Origin: Pantoea sp050157905 | Lineage (GTDB): Bacteria; Pseudomonadota; Gammaproteobacteria; Enterobacterales; Enterobacteriaceae | NCBI RefSeq assembly: GCF_050157905.1 | Contig: NZ_JBKIWZ010000001.1 | Span: 186,001-250,000, forward strand | Length of the DNA: 64,000 nucleotides | Reading direction: 5' to 3' | Shown: one piece after another, positions 56,718 to 64,000 of the stretch | Position numbering within the stretch: the stretch's first letter is position 1 | Layout: the number at the start of each line of letters is the position of its first letter | Translations under genes and position numbers: made by a program | Notes under the pieces: model-generated | Database searches by the model: none | What the model was told of the DNA's origin: nothing | What the model saw: the letters and a program-made list of their open reading frames with translations, nothing else

Positions 56718-57430
56718 TTCACGCTATTGTCACCGATATTGAAGGCACCACCAGCGATATCCGCTTTGTACATAACATCCTGTTCCCCTTTGCGCGTCAG
56801 CATCTGCCCGCGTTCGTGCGCGACCATGCCGATCAGCCTGAGGTTGCTGCGGCACTGCAGTCGGTGCGTGATGAAGCCGATCAGCCAGCGGCCGATCTGG
56901 CGGCGGTGACGGCGATCCTGCTGGATTTCATGGATCAGGATCGCAAATCTACCGGCCTGAAAGCTCTGCAGGGTATGATCTGGCGCGACGGCTATCTTAA
57001 CGGCCGTTTTACCGGTCATCTCTATCCTGACGTCGTGCCTGCGCTGCGCGGCTGGAAGGCGCAGGGCATTGAACTCTATGTATATTCCTCCGGCTCGGTG
57101 GCGGCGCAGAAATTGTTATTTGGCTACAGCGACGAAGGTGATATTACTGGCCTGTTCAGCGGCTATTTTGACACGCACGTCGGGGCCAAGCGTGAGGTCG
57201 CCGCCTATCGTGCGATTGCCGCTGAGATTGGCCGGCCAGCGGAGCAGCTGCTGTTTCTCTCCGATATTCATCAGGAGCTGGATGCGGCCGCAGAGGCGGG
57301 CTGGCAGACGCGGCAACTCCTGCGTGGCGAGGTGGATCCAGAAAGCCGCCATCGTCAGGTCACTGATTTTTCCCAGATTAACCCGGAGTCGATTCAGGAT
57401 GAGTGCACTGACTATTTTTACCGATCGTGA
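56714..57430 (+). CDS. mtnC: Enolase-phosphatase E1 (MtnC)
   Basis: HAD-family bifunctional enzyme that enolises and dephosphorylates diketomethylthiopentyl 1-phosphate to the acireductone. The 238-residue protein has DIEGTTSDIRFVH (nucleophile aspartate), YSSGSVAAQKLLFG, and FLSDIHQELDAA. ATG 56714 overlaps the mtnB stop (ATGA). The last 32 bases overlap mtnD in another frame, so the C-terminal tail is longer than the place where mtnD begins. Confidence 0.93.
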   Translation: MIHAIVTDIEGTTSDIRFVHNILFPFARQHLPAFVRDHADQPEVAAALQSVRDEADQPAADLAAVTAILLDFMDQDRKSTGLKALQGMIWRDGYLNGRFTGHLYPDVVPALRGWKAQGIELYVYSSGSVAAQKLLFGYSDEGDITGLFSGYFDTHVGAKREVAAYRAIAAEIGRPAEQLLFLSDIHQELDAAAEAGWQTRQLLRGEVDPESRHRQVTDFSQINPESIQDECTDYFYRS

Positions 57431-57941
57431 TGCCGCGCAGCCAGTGTGGCACAGTACCGATGCAGAGGCGATTCGCGATCGCCTGAACACCAAAGGCGTT
57501 CGTTTTGAACGCTGGGAAGCAGATCGTGATCTGGGTGATAACCCGGACGCCGACACCGTTATCAGGGCTTATCAGCACGCCATCGATCGGCTGGTGGCAG
57601 AGAAGGGCTATCAAAGCTGGGATGTCATCAGCATGCGCGCCGACAATCCGCAGAAAACCGTGCTGCGCGAGAAATTTCTCAACGAGCATACGCACGGCGA
57701 AGATGAGGTACGCTTCTTTGTCGAGGGGGCCGGACTCTTCTGTCTGCATCTGGATGGCGAGATCCTGCAGATCCTGTGTGAAAAGAACGATCTGATCTCG
57801 GTGCCAGCGGGCACGCCCCACTGGTTTGACATGGGGTCGTCACCGCACTTCACCGCGATCCGTATTTTCGATAATCAGGAAGGCTGGGTAGCGAACTTTA
57901 CCGGCGACAGGATCGCGGATGCCTATCCGCGTCTGGCGTAA
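57399..57941 (+). CDS. mtnD: Acireductone dioxygenase
   Basis: Cupin enzyme that, with Fe2+, turns acireductone into formate and ketomethylthiobutyrate, and with Ni2+ runs an off-pathway reaction producing CO. The 180-residue protein shows all four metal ligands: His97, His99 and Glu103 (EHTHGEDE), and His141 (TPHWFD). ATG 57399 lies inside the end of mtnC and follows CAGGA; it gives the usual MSALTIF start. Confidence 0.94.
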   Translation: MSALTIFTDRDAAQPVWHSTDAEAIRDRLNTKGVRFERWEADRDLGDNPDADTVIRAYQHAIDRLVAEKGYQSWDVISMRADNPQKTVLREKFLNEHTHGEDEVRFFVEGAGLFCLHLDGEILQILCEKNDLISVPAGTPHWFDMGSSPHFTAIRIFDNQEGWVANFTGDRIADAYPRLA

Positions 57942-57958
57942 CCGATCAGCCTGCGATT

Positions 57959-57987
57959 GAGGCGTCGGGCAGCCTGGCCCGCGCCTC
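57959..57987. terminator. Hairpin between convergent mtnD and mtnA
   Basis: GAGGCG-T-CGGGC and GCCCG-CGCCTC form a strong stem in the 54-base gap between the two stop codons. It has no long T run; a shared transcript end for both is likely. Confidence 0.6.
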
Positions 57988-57995
57988 AGAGAGCT

Positions 57996-59018
57996 TTAAC
58001 GTGGCTGAAAGAAGCCGTCCCGCACCTGATCGGGTGTCACCACGCCGGTGTCCAGTATCCAGCCGCTGATCAGGGCGGCAGGCGTGACATCGAACGCCGG
58101 ATTAAAGACCTTCGCCGCCTCAGGTGCCCACTGAACGCTGCCAAAGCTGCCGGCAACGCCTGTGACTTCGCTGGCAGCACGCTGCTCGATCGGAATCGCC
58201 ACGCCATCAGGACAGTGGCGATCCAGCGTGGTATGCGGAGCCGCGACGTAGAACGGAATCTGATGATAGTGGGCCAGTACCGCTAGGCTGTAGGTGCCGA
58301 TTTTGTTCGCTACATCGCCATTGGCGGCAATGCGGTCCGCGCCGACCCAGACCGCATCCACCTCGCCGCGTGCCATCAGGCTGGCGGCCATGGCGTCGGC
58401 AATCAGGGTGTAGGGCACCTCCAGTTCACCCAGCTCCCAGGCCGTCAGCCGTCCTCCCTGAAGCAGCGGGCGGGTCTCATCCACCCAGACATTTTTCACC
58501 CGACCCTGCTGATGCGCCCGTGCGATGACGCCCAGTGCGGTGCCGACACCTGCCGTGGCCAGTCCGCCGGTATTACAGTGGGTCAGGAGCTGGCTGTCGG
58601 GTTTCACCAGCGTACAGCCCGCCTCAGCGATGGCGTCACACAGCTGTTTATCTTCCTGTACCAGCCGCCAGGCCTCATTCGCCAGCGCGGACGCAAAATC
58701 CGGCTGCGCCAGCGCCACTTTCATCCGATCCAGATTGTTCATCAGATTGACTGCGGTAGGGCGGGCAGCGCGCAACGTCTCCAGCGCCTGCGTCAGTTCA
58801 GTGCGTGCCGAACCCTGGCCAGCCAGCAGCGCCAGCAGCAGCGAGGCGGAAAGGCCGATCAGCGGCGCACCACGCACCCGCAACGCATGAATATGTTCAA
58901 TCAACTGCGGCACACTGTGCGCGGGCAGCCAGTTTTTTTGCTGCGGCAGCGCCTGCTGGTCAAGGATCCAGAGCTGATTGTCACGAACCTGTAAACTGGT
59001 AGTTTTAAGTGTCTGCAT
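57996..59018 (-). CDS. mtnA: Methylthioribose-1-phosphate isomerase
   Basis: Converts methylthioribose 1-phosphate to methylthioribulose 1-phosphate. The 340-residue protein of the eIF2B-like family has the catalytic Cys148 (HCNTGGLATAG) and Asp228 (VGADRIAANGDVANKIGTY). Divergent from mtnK, sharing a control region with met boxes. Confidence 0.95.
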   Translation of the reverse strand: MQTLKTTSLQVRDNQLWILDQQALPQQKNWLPAHSVPQLIEHIHALRVRGAPLIGLSASLLLALLAGQGSARTELTQALETLRAARPTAVNLMNNLDRMKVALAQPDFASALANEAWRLVQEDKQLCDAIAEAGCTLVKPDSQLLTHCNTGGLATAGVGTALGVIARAHQQGRVKNVWVDETRPLLQGGRLTAWELGELEVPYTLIADAMAASLMARGEVDAVWVGADRIAANGDVANKIGTYSLAVLAHYHQIPFYVAAPHTTLDRHCPDGVAIPIEQRAASEVTGVAGSFGSVQWAPEAAKVFNPAFDVTPAALISGWILDTGVVTPDQVRDGFFQPR

Positions 59019-59072
59019 TGTGGGTGAAATCCATGTTGCGTTAATGAGAGGTATTGTGCCAACATGCTGAAC

Positions 59073-59096
59073 GGATGTATAGACGTCTGAACGGCT
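59073..59096. promoter_or_regulatory. Met boxes between mtnA and mtnK
   Basis: A perfect AGACGTCT at 59081-59088, flanked by GGATGTAT (one side) and GAACGGCT (other side), giving three adjacent 8-base units. It should allow MetJ to repress both divergent genes. Confidence 0.75.
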
Positions 59097-59139
59097 TATT
59101 ATACCCGGTCATCCCCCTTCGACTGATGAGGAACAGGCA

Positions 59140-60339
59140 ATGTCGCAATACCATACCTTTACTGCTGCTGATGCTGTGGACTATGCCCGGCAATTTAGCG
59201 GTGTGGACAATCCTGCTGCACTGAGCCGGGCAGAAGAGATTGGTGATGGCAACCTCAATCTGGTGTTTAAGATCTATGACGATCAGGGCATCAGCCGGGT
59301 GGTGGTCAAGCAGGCGTTACCCTATGTGCGCTGCGTTGGCGAGTCATGGCCGCTGACGCTGGATCGGGCCCGGCTCGAAGCTCAGACGCTGGTCGAGCAC
59401 TACAAACATTGCCCGCAGCACACGGTGCAGATTACGCATTACGATGCGGACCTGGCGGTGATGGTGATGGAGGATCTCTCCAGCCATCGCATCTGGCGCG
59501 GTGAACTGGTGAAGGGCGCTCACTACCCGGAAGCGGCCCGACAGTTAGGCGTTTATCTGGCAGACACTCTGTTCCATACCTCCGATTTCGTTCTGCATCC
59601 GCACCAGAAAAAAGCGGAAGTAGCGCGTTTCATCAATCCGGAAATGTGCGAAATCACCGAGGATCTTTTCTTTAACGATCCCTACACCAACCATGAGCGC
59701 AACAGTTATCCCGCCGCGCTGGAATCGCTGGTGGCCACTCTGCGCACCGACGATGCACTGCGCATTGCCGTGGGCGGTCTGAAACATCGCTTCTTTGCGC
59801 ACGCCGAAGCGCTGTTGCACGGGGATATCCACAGCGGCTCGATTTTTGTAGCGGATGGCAGCCTCAAGGCGATTGATGCGGAATTTGGCTATTTTGGCCC
59901 CATCGGTTTTGATGTCGGCACCGCTATCGGAAACCTGCTGATTAACTACTGCGGCCTGCCGGGGCTGCTGGCGCCGCGCGAGGCGGCCGATGCACGCGAA
60001 CAGCGCCTCAGCGATATACACACCCTCTGGACGACGTTTGCCTCACGTTTCCTTGCGCTGGCGGCAGAGAAAACCCGCGATCAGGCACTGGCTTACCCGG
60101 GCTACGCGGAAGCGTTTCTGCGAAAAGTGTGGACCGACACGATAGGTTACTGCGGAACTGAACTGATTCGCCGCACGGTGGGGATGTCACACGTTGCGGA
60201 TATGAAGCTGATCGCCGATCCGGCGATGCGTACTGACTGCATCCGCAATGCGATTAACCTGGGCCGCACGCTGATTCTGGCGGCGGATCATGTAGACGAT
60301 GCGGATGCGCTGATTGCCCGCATCCGTCAGGCGGGATAA
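59140..60339 (+). CDS. mtnK: Methylthioribose kinase
   Basis: Phosphorylates methylthioribose at C1, feeding MtnA. The 399-residue protein has the aminoglycoside-phosphotransferase-like fold: GDGNLNLVFKI near the N-terminus, LLHGDIHSGS (Brenner motif with catalytic aspartate) and the metal-binding AIDAEFGYFGPIGFD segment. It is preceded by a met box and followed by a terminator. Confidence 0.95.
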   Translation: MSQYHTFTAADAVDYARQFSGVDNPAALSRAEEIGDGNLNLVFKIYDDQGISRVVVKQALPYVRCVGESWPLTLDRARLEAQTLVEHYKHCPQHTVQITHYDADLAVMVMEDLSSHRIWRGELVKGAHYPEAARQLGVYLADTLFHTSDFVLHPHQKKAEVARFINPEMCEITEDLFFNDPYTNHERNSYPAALESLVATLRTDDALRIAVGGLKHRFFAHAEALLHGDIHSGSIFVADGSLKAIDAEFGYFGPIGFDVGTAIGNLLINYCGLPGLLAPREAADAREQRLSDIHTLWTTFASRFLALAAEKTRDQALAYPGYAEAFLRKVWTDTIGYCGTELIRRTVGMSHVADMKLIADPAMRTDCIRNAINLGRTLILAADHVDDADALIARIRQAG

Positions 60340-60366
60340 AAAAAGCCGACAGGATGTCGGCTTTCG
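60338..60366 (+). terminator. Terminator after mtnK
   Basis: AAAAAGCCGACA and TGTCGGCTTT flank a short loop; the stem begins at the mtnK stop codon. The T run is short. Confidence 0.75.
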
Positions 60367-60402
60367 GGTAAAGCAAAACGCTCATCGCTTTACGTTCAGT
60401 AC

Positions 60403-60429
60403 CCGGAGCCGACATCACATCGGCTCCGG
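60403..60429 (-). other. Hairpin directly after fadE
   Basis: CCGGAGCCGA and TCGGCTCCGG form a ten-pair stem just past the fadE stop on the minus strand. Without a T run it is probably a message-end structure or weak terminator. Confidence 0.5.
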
Positions 60430-60432
60430 AAG

Positions 60433-62883
60433 CTACGCCGCCTCGCTGGTCCGTGAGGCAGGCTGAGGCGCTTTCTCCGGCACCGGCACCGCCAGTGCGT
60501 CCGGCTCAAACTCATCGACGTTGATCGACCGCAGACGGCTCACTTCGGCACGCTGCAGAATCTCAGCCTCCTGCGCATCGATCCAGCCCTGCTCCAGCCC
60601 GCGTTTCGCCAGCGCATCCAGCCGGGTAAAGGAGAGATGCTGTTTCGTCTGTTTGCACAGCCGGTCATGAATCACCTCGGCGGCCATCACATCCTGCAGC
60701 GCCTGTTCCAGCTGACCGGCAGGGTTATTTTCACCCGGCGTCAGGTACATGCCACGGCCCAGGCGGCTGCGGGTCGCGGAGGGCTGCTGCAGCATTTTCG
60801 CCAGCTGATGATCCAGACGGTCAGACGGCGCAGGGCAGTGGTGTCCGCCCGCGAACAGGGTCATCCGCAGCGCGCCTGCCACCAGTCGGTTCGGGAAGTT
60901 ACGCAGCAGATCGTCCATCGCCTCTTCAGCCTGATGCAGCGCATCCTGTACGCCCCAGTGCACCAGCGGCAGATCGGCTTCGTGACGGCCCTCATCGTCA
61001 TAGCGTTTCAGGGTCGCTGAAGCGAGATAGAGCTGACTCAGCACATCACCCAGACGCGCCGAGATACGCTCACGCCGCTTAAGGCTGCCGCCCAGCACGG
61101 CCATTGATACATCAGAGAGCAACGCCAGGTTCGCGCTGATGCGGTTCAGGTGCTGATAGTAACGGCGGGTGCTGTCGCGGGTCGGGCTGGCGCTGGTCCG
61201 GCCGGCGGTGATCCCCAGCCACAGACTGCGCATGGCGCTGCTGCCAACATGGCCGATATGACTGAACAGCGCCCGATCAAAGGCGTTAACGTCATTGCTG
61301 GCGGCCGCCGCCATCTCCTGCAGAACATAGGGGTGACAGCGGATAGCACCCTGACCGAAGATGATCATGCTGCGGGTCAGAATATTTGCGCCTTCCACCG
61401 TGATAGCGATAGGCGCACCCTGATAGGCGCGAGCCAGGAAGTTGCTGTTGCCAAGCATGATGCCTTTGCCCCCGGCAATATCCATGGCGTCGATAATGGC
61501 GCGCTGACCGCGATGGGTGCAGTGATATTTCACAATCGCCGACAGCACCGCCGGTTTTTCACCCTGCATAATCCCGGCGGTAATCAGCGTGGCCGCGGCG
61601 TCCATCACATAAGCGTTTCCGGCGATGCGCGCCAGCGGCTCCTCGATTCCTTCCATCTTGCCGATAGAAAGACGGAACTGACGGCGGATGTGAGCATAGG
61701 CCCCGGTTGCCAGCGCCACCGTTTTCAGGCTGCCGGTTGAGTTTGACGGCAGTGTAATGCCGCGACCCACCGACAGACACTCCACCAGCATCCGCCAGCC
61801 CTGACCGGCCATTTCCGGTCCACCGATAATATAGTCAATCGGCACAAAGATATCTTTGCCGCGCGTCGGACCGTTCTGGAAAGGTACGTTCAGTGGAAAG
61901 TGGCGATGACCAATCTCCACGCCCGGCGTATTCGTCGGGATCAGCGCACAGGTAATGCCCGGATTTTCGTTGTCGCTGAGCAGATGTTCCGGATCAGAGA
62001 GTTTGAAGGCCAGGCCCAGTACGGTCGCGATCGGTGCCAGCGTAATATAGCGTTTGTTCCAGGTCAGGCGCATACCCAGCACCTGTTTACCCTGCCATTC
62101 ACCCATGCAGACCACGCCGGTATCAGGGATTGCCCCGGCATCTGAACCCGCTTCCGGGCTGGTCAGCGCAAAACAGGGGATCTCATCGCCGCGCGCCAGG
62201 CGCGGTAAGTAGTGATTTTTCTGCTCTTCAGTGCCGTAATGCTGCAGCAGTTCGCCCGGGCCGAGTGAGTTAGGTACGCCCACGGTGATCGCCAGAATGC
62301 CGGACACCCCCGCCAGTTTTTGCAGCACGCAGGCCTGCGCATAGGCGGAGAAATCGAGTCCGCCATACTCTTTCTTGATGATCATCGCGAAGAAACGATG
62401 CTCTTTCAGATAGGCCCAGAGTTCCGGCGGCATATCGGCCAGCTCATGGGTGATCTGGAAATCGTTGGCCATGCGGCACGCTTCCTCAACCGGGCCGTCG
62501 AGAAACGCCTGCTCCTCAGCGGTCAGACGCGGCTGCGGATAATTGTGCAGCTTCTGCCAGTCCGGTTTGCCCTGGAACAGATCGCCTTCCCACCAGGTGG
62601 TGCCCGCATCGATCGCCTCTTTCTCGGTGCGCGACATGGGTGGCATCACCTTTTGGAAACGCTGGAAGATCGGCGCTGAAAACAGGCTGCGACGCAGTGA
62701 CGGCAGGTTAAACGGCAGCAGAATGATCGCCAGCGGCAGCAGCAGCCATGGCGTCCAGAGGTGAGCGACAGCCATTGCGGCGGTCCAGAGCAGCAGGATC
62801 GCGCTGCTGAGCCGTAACGACAGGCGGTGATAGAACAGGGCGCCAATCAGCGCCACCGTAGCAAGTATCGAAACAACCATCAT
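60433..62883 (-). CDS. fadE: Acyl-CoA dehydrogenase FadE
   Basis: First oxidation step of fatty acid beta-oxidation. The 816-residue protein has two N-terminal membrane helices (MMVVSILATVALIGALFYH and the following stretch), the flavoprotein dehydrogenase core (CFALTSPEAGSDAG, GGKGIMLG), and the C-terminal DUF1974 domain typical of the large FadE type. Start at the first of two ATGs at 62883, giving a length near the 814 of E. coli; the upstream in-frame extension is not used. A FadR-like site lies just upstream. Confidence 0.95.
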   Translation of the reverse strand: MMVVSILATVALIGALFYHRLSLRLSSAILLLWTAAMAVAHLWTPWLLLPLAIILLPFNLPSLRRSLFSAPIFQRFQKVMPPMSRTEKEAIDAGTTWWEGDLFQGKPDWQKLHNYPQPRLTAEEQAFLDGPVEEACRMANDFQITHELADMPPELWAYLKEHRFFAMIIKKEYGGLDFSAYAQACVLQKLAGVSGILAITVGVPNSLGPGELLQHYGTEEQKNHYLPRLARGDEIPCFALTSPEAGSDAGAIPDTGVVCMGEWQGKQVLGMRLTWNKRYITLAPIATVLGLAFKLSDPEHLLSDNENPGITCALIPTNTPGVEIGHRHFPLNVPFQNGPTRGKDIFVPIDYIIGGPEMAGQGWRMLVECLSVGRGITLPSNSTGSLKTVALATGAYAHIRRQFRLSIGKMEGIEEPLARIAGNAYVMDAAATLITAGIMQGEKPAVLSAIVKYHCTHRGQRAIIDAMDIAGGKGIMLGNSNFLARAYQGAPIAITVEGANILTRSMIIFGQGAIRCHPYVLQEMAAAASNDVNAFDRALFSHIGHVGSSAMRSLWLGITAGRTSASPTRDSTRRYYQHLNRISANLALLSDVSMAVLGGSLKRRERISARLGDVLSQLYLASATLKRYDDEGRHEADLPLVHWGVQDALHQAEEAMDDLLRNFPNRLVAGALRMTLFAGGHHCPAPSDRLDHQLAKMLQQPSATRSRLGRGMYLTPGENNPAGQLEQALQDVMAAEVIHDRLCKQTKQHLSFTRLDALAKRGLEQGWIDAQEAEILQRAEVSRLRSINVDEFEPDALAVPVPEKAPQPASRTSEAA

Positions 62884-62903
62884 AGTGAACCGCTCCAAGT
62901 AGT

Positions 62904-62920
62904 AAGAGGTCTGACCTGTT
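62904..62920. promoter_or_regulatory. Candidate FadR operator of fadE
   Basis: AAGAGGTCTGACCTGTT matches the FadR consensus (AGCTGGTCCGAYNTGTT) at most core positions, about 30 bases upstream of the fadE start. FadR represses fad genes in the absence of long-chain acyl-CoA. The rest of the 243-base gap to gmhA holds the two divergent promoters. Confidence 0.65.
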
Positions 62921-63126
62921 ATAAAGAGAGGTTTAAAGCAGATGGCGCTATTTATCAATTTGTTTACATCGCAATTACAACCTGCCTCACAAAATCCTTG
63001 CTCTGTGCGTTTTTTCATCAGCGGCTGCGGTCAGAATCGCCGCCACGGCCAGGCATGACGCTTTGCGCTGACGGACCATTCCGTTAAACTTGCTGCGATT
63101 AACCTCTCCTACAAAAGGACACCCCT

Positions 63127-63705
63127 ATGTACCAGGACATCATCCGCGCTGAGCTTAATGAAGCTGCTGATACGCTGAACAAATTCCTCAGTGACGATGC
63201 CAATATCCATGCGATCCAGCGTGCTGCGGTGCTGCTGGCTGACAGCTTCAAAGCAGGCGGCAAGGTGCTTTCCTGCGGTAATGGCGGCTCACATTGCGAT
63301 GCGATGCATTTCGCTGAAGAGCTGACCGGCCGTTACCGTGAAAACCGTCCTGGTTATCCGGCCATCGCCATTTCTGATGTCAGCCATCTCTCATGCGTCA
63401 GTAATGATTTCGGTTACGACTATGTCTTTTCACGCTACGTCGAAGCGGTAGGGCGGCCAGGCGATGTGCTGCTGGGCCTTTCCACCTCTGGCAACTCCGC
63501 CAACATCATCAGGGCGATTGAGGCAGCGCGTGCGCAGGGGATGAAAGTGATCACCCTGACCGGTAAAGATGGCGGTAAGATGGCGGGCAGTGCCGACATT
63601 GAAATCCGGGTGCCACACTTTGGTTATGCCGATCGCATTCAGGAGATCCACATTAAAGTGATCCATATCCTGATGCTGTTGATCGAAAAAGAGATGGTGA
63701 AGTAA
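63127..63705 (+). CDS. gmhA: Sedoheptulose-7-phosphate isomerase (phosphoheptose isomerase)
   Basis: First step of ADP-heptose synthesis for the lipopolysaccharide core. The 192-residue SIS-domain protein has the SCGNGGSHCDAMHFAEEL segment with substrate and zinc ligands, LGLSTSGNSANI and the HIKVIHILM end. Own promoter region next to fadE. Also called lpcA. Confidence 0.96.
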   Translation: MYQDIIRAELNEAADTLNKFLSDDANIHAIQRAAVLLADSFKAGGKVLSCGNGGSHCDAMHFAEELTGRYRENRPGYPAIAISDVSHLSCVSNDFGYDYVFSRYVEAVGRPGDVLLGLSTSGNSANIIRAIEAARAQGMKVITLTGKDGGKMAGSADIEIRVPHFGYADRIQEIHIKVIHILMLLIEKEMVK

Positions 63706-63713
63706 TTGCGCTG

Positions 63714-63733
63714 GCCTCCCGCTTACGGGAGGC
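63714..63733 (+). other. Hairpin between gmhA and yafJ
   Basis: GCCTCCCG and CGGGAGGC form a stem with a CTTA loop, 8 bases past the gmhA stop, without a T run. Possible weak terminator. Confidence 0.45.
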
Positions 63734-63755
63734 GGCTTAATCTAAGGCGGTGGCT

Positions 63756-64000
63756 ATGTGCGAATTGCTCGGGATGAGCGCCAATGTTCCCACGGATATC
63801 TGTTTCAGCTTTACCGGACTGGTTCAGCGTGGCGGTGGAACCGGGCCTCACAAAGATGGCTGGGGCATTACCTTCTATGAAGATAAAGGCTGCCGTACGT
63901 TTAAAGATCCGCTGCCGAGCTTTAACTCGCCGATTGCGCGTCTGGTGCAGGAGTACCCCATTAAATCGCACTCGGTGGTGGCACACATCCGCCAGGCGAA
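63756..64000 (+). CDS. yafJ: Class II glutamine amidotransferase YafJ, N-terminal part
   Basis: The first 81 residues of a glutamine amidotransferase with N-terminal nucleophile Cys2 after removal of Met (MCELLGMSAN), and the RGGGTGPHKDGWG and VVAHIRQA segments that bind glutamine. Cut by the window end; the family has about 255 residues. Follows gmhA, as in E. coli. The amine acceptor is unknown. Confidence 0.93.
   Translation, partial: MCELLGMSANVPTDICFSFTGLVQRGGGTGPHKDGWGITFYEDKGCRTFKDPLPSFNSPIARLVQEYPIKSHSVVAHIRQA

Overview
The window is a chromosomal segment of an enterobacterium of the Erwiniaceae, most likely Pantoea. Support: near-E. coli gene content and order (cdsA-rseP-bamA-skp-lpxD-fabZ-lpxA-lpxB-rnhB-dnaE-accA-ldcC-yaeR-tilS, then proS-trmO-rcsF-metQIN-gmhB-rrn, then yafC to dnaQ), a 16S rRNA gene that reads as Pantoea-like from memory, and differences from E. 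coli (no yaeQ, nlpE or dkgB; tRNA-Glu in the rRNA spacer). No search was run, so the genus is an inference.

Layout. 1-14.4 kb: envelope and lipid A genes (end of ispU/uppS, cdsA, rseP, bamA, skp, lpxD, fabZ, lpxA, lpxB) running into rnhB, dnaE and accA, closed by a terminator. 14.5-22 kb: ldcC, yaeR, tilS with an overlapping small c-type cytochrome gene, rof, yaeP, arfB and proS. 22-26.5 kb: trmO, rcsF, the methionine importer metNIQ (met box in front), and gmhB. 26.5-32.1 kb: a complete rRNA operon (P1, P2, 16S, tRNA-Glu, 23S, 5S, tRNA-Asp, terminator). 32.2-38.7 kb: yafC, yafD, mltD, gloB, yafS, rnhA, dnaQ and a second tRNA-Asp.

38.8-53.8 kb: a purine/ureide catabolic (hpx) block directly after the second tRNA-Asp. 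It has an NCS1 permease diverging from hpxS-hpxA-hpxB (GntR regulator, allantoin racemase, allantoinase). hpxWXYZ (oxamate amidohydrolase and AtzG/AtzE/AtzH-like proteins) diverges from hpxU (RpiR regulator). These are followed by a polar-amino-acid-type ABC transporter running into hpxJ, hpxK, hpxQ and hpxT. Together they turn 5-hydroxyisourate into allantoin, allantoate, ureidoglycine, oxalurate and probably oxamate and oxalate, releasing ammonia. By eye, sigma-54-type promoters (GG-N10-GC) precede the permease, hpxW, hpxU and the ABC-hpxJKQT operon. An NtrC-like palindrome lies upstream of the last one, and a shared 11-base motif marks candidate HpxU operators. This looks like a nitrogen-scavenging regulon.

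53.8-60.4 kb: methionine salvage (omega-amidase yafV overlapping a YbdL/MtnE aminotransferase; mtnB-mtnC-mtnD; mtnA diverging from mtnK), with MetJ-type boxes in both control regions. 60.4-64 kb: fadE with a FadR-like site, gmhA and the start of yafJ. I saw no insertion sequence, prophage, CRISPR array or origin.
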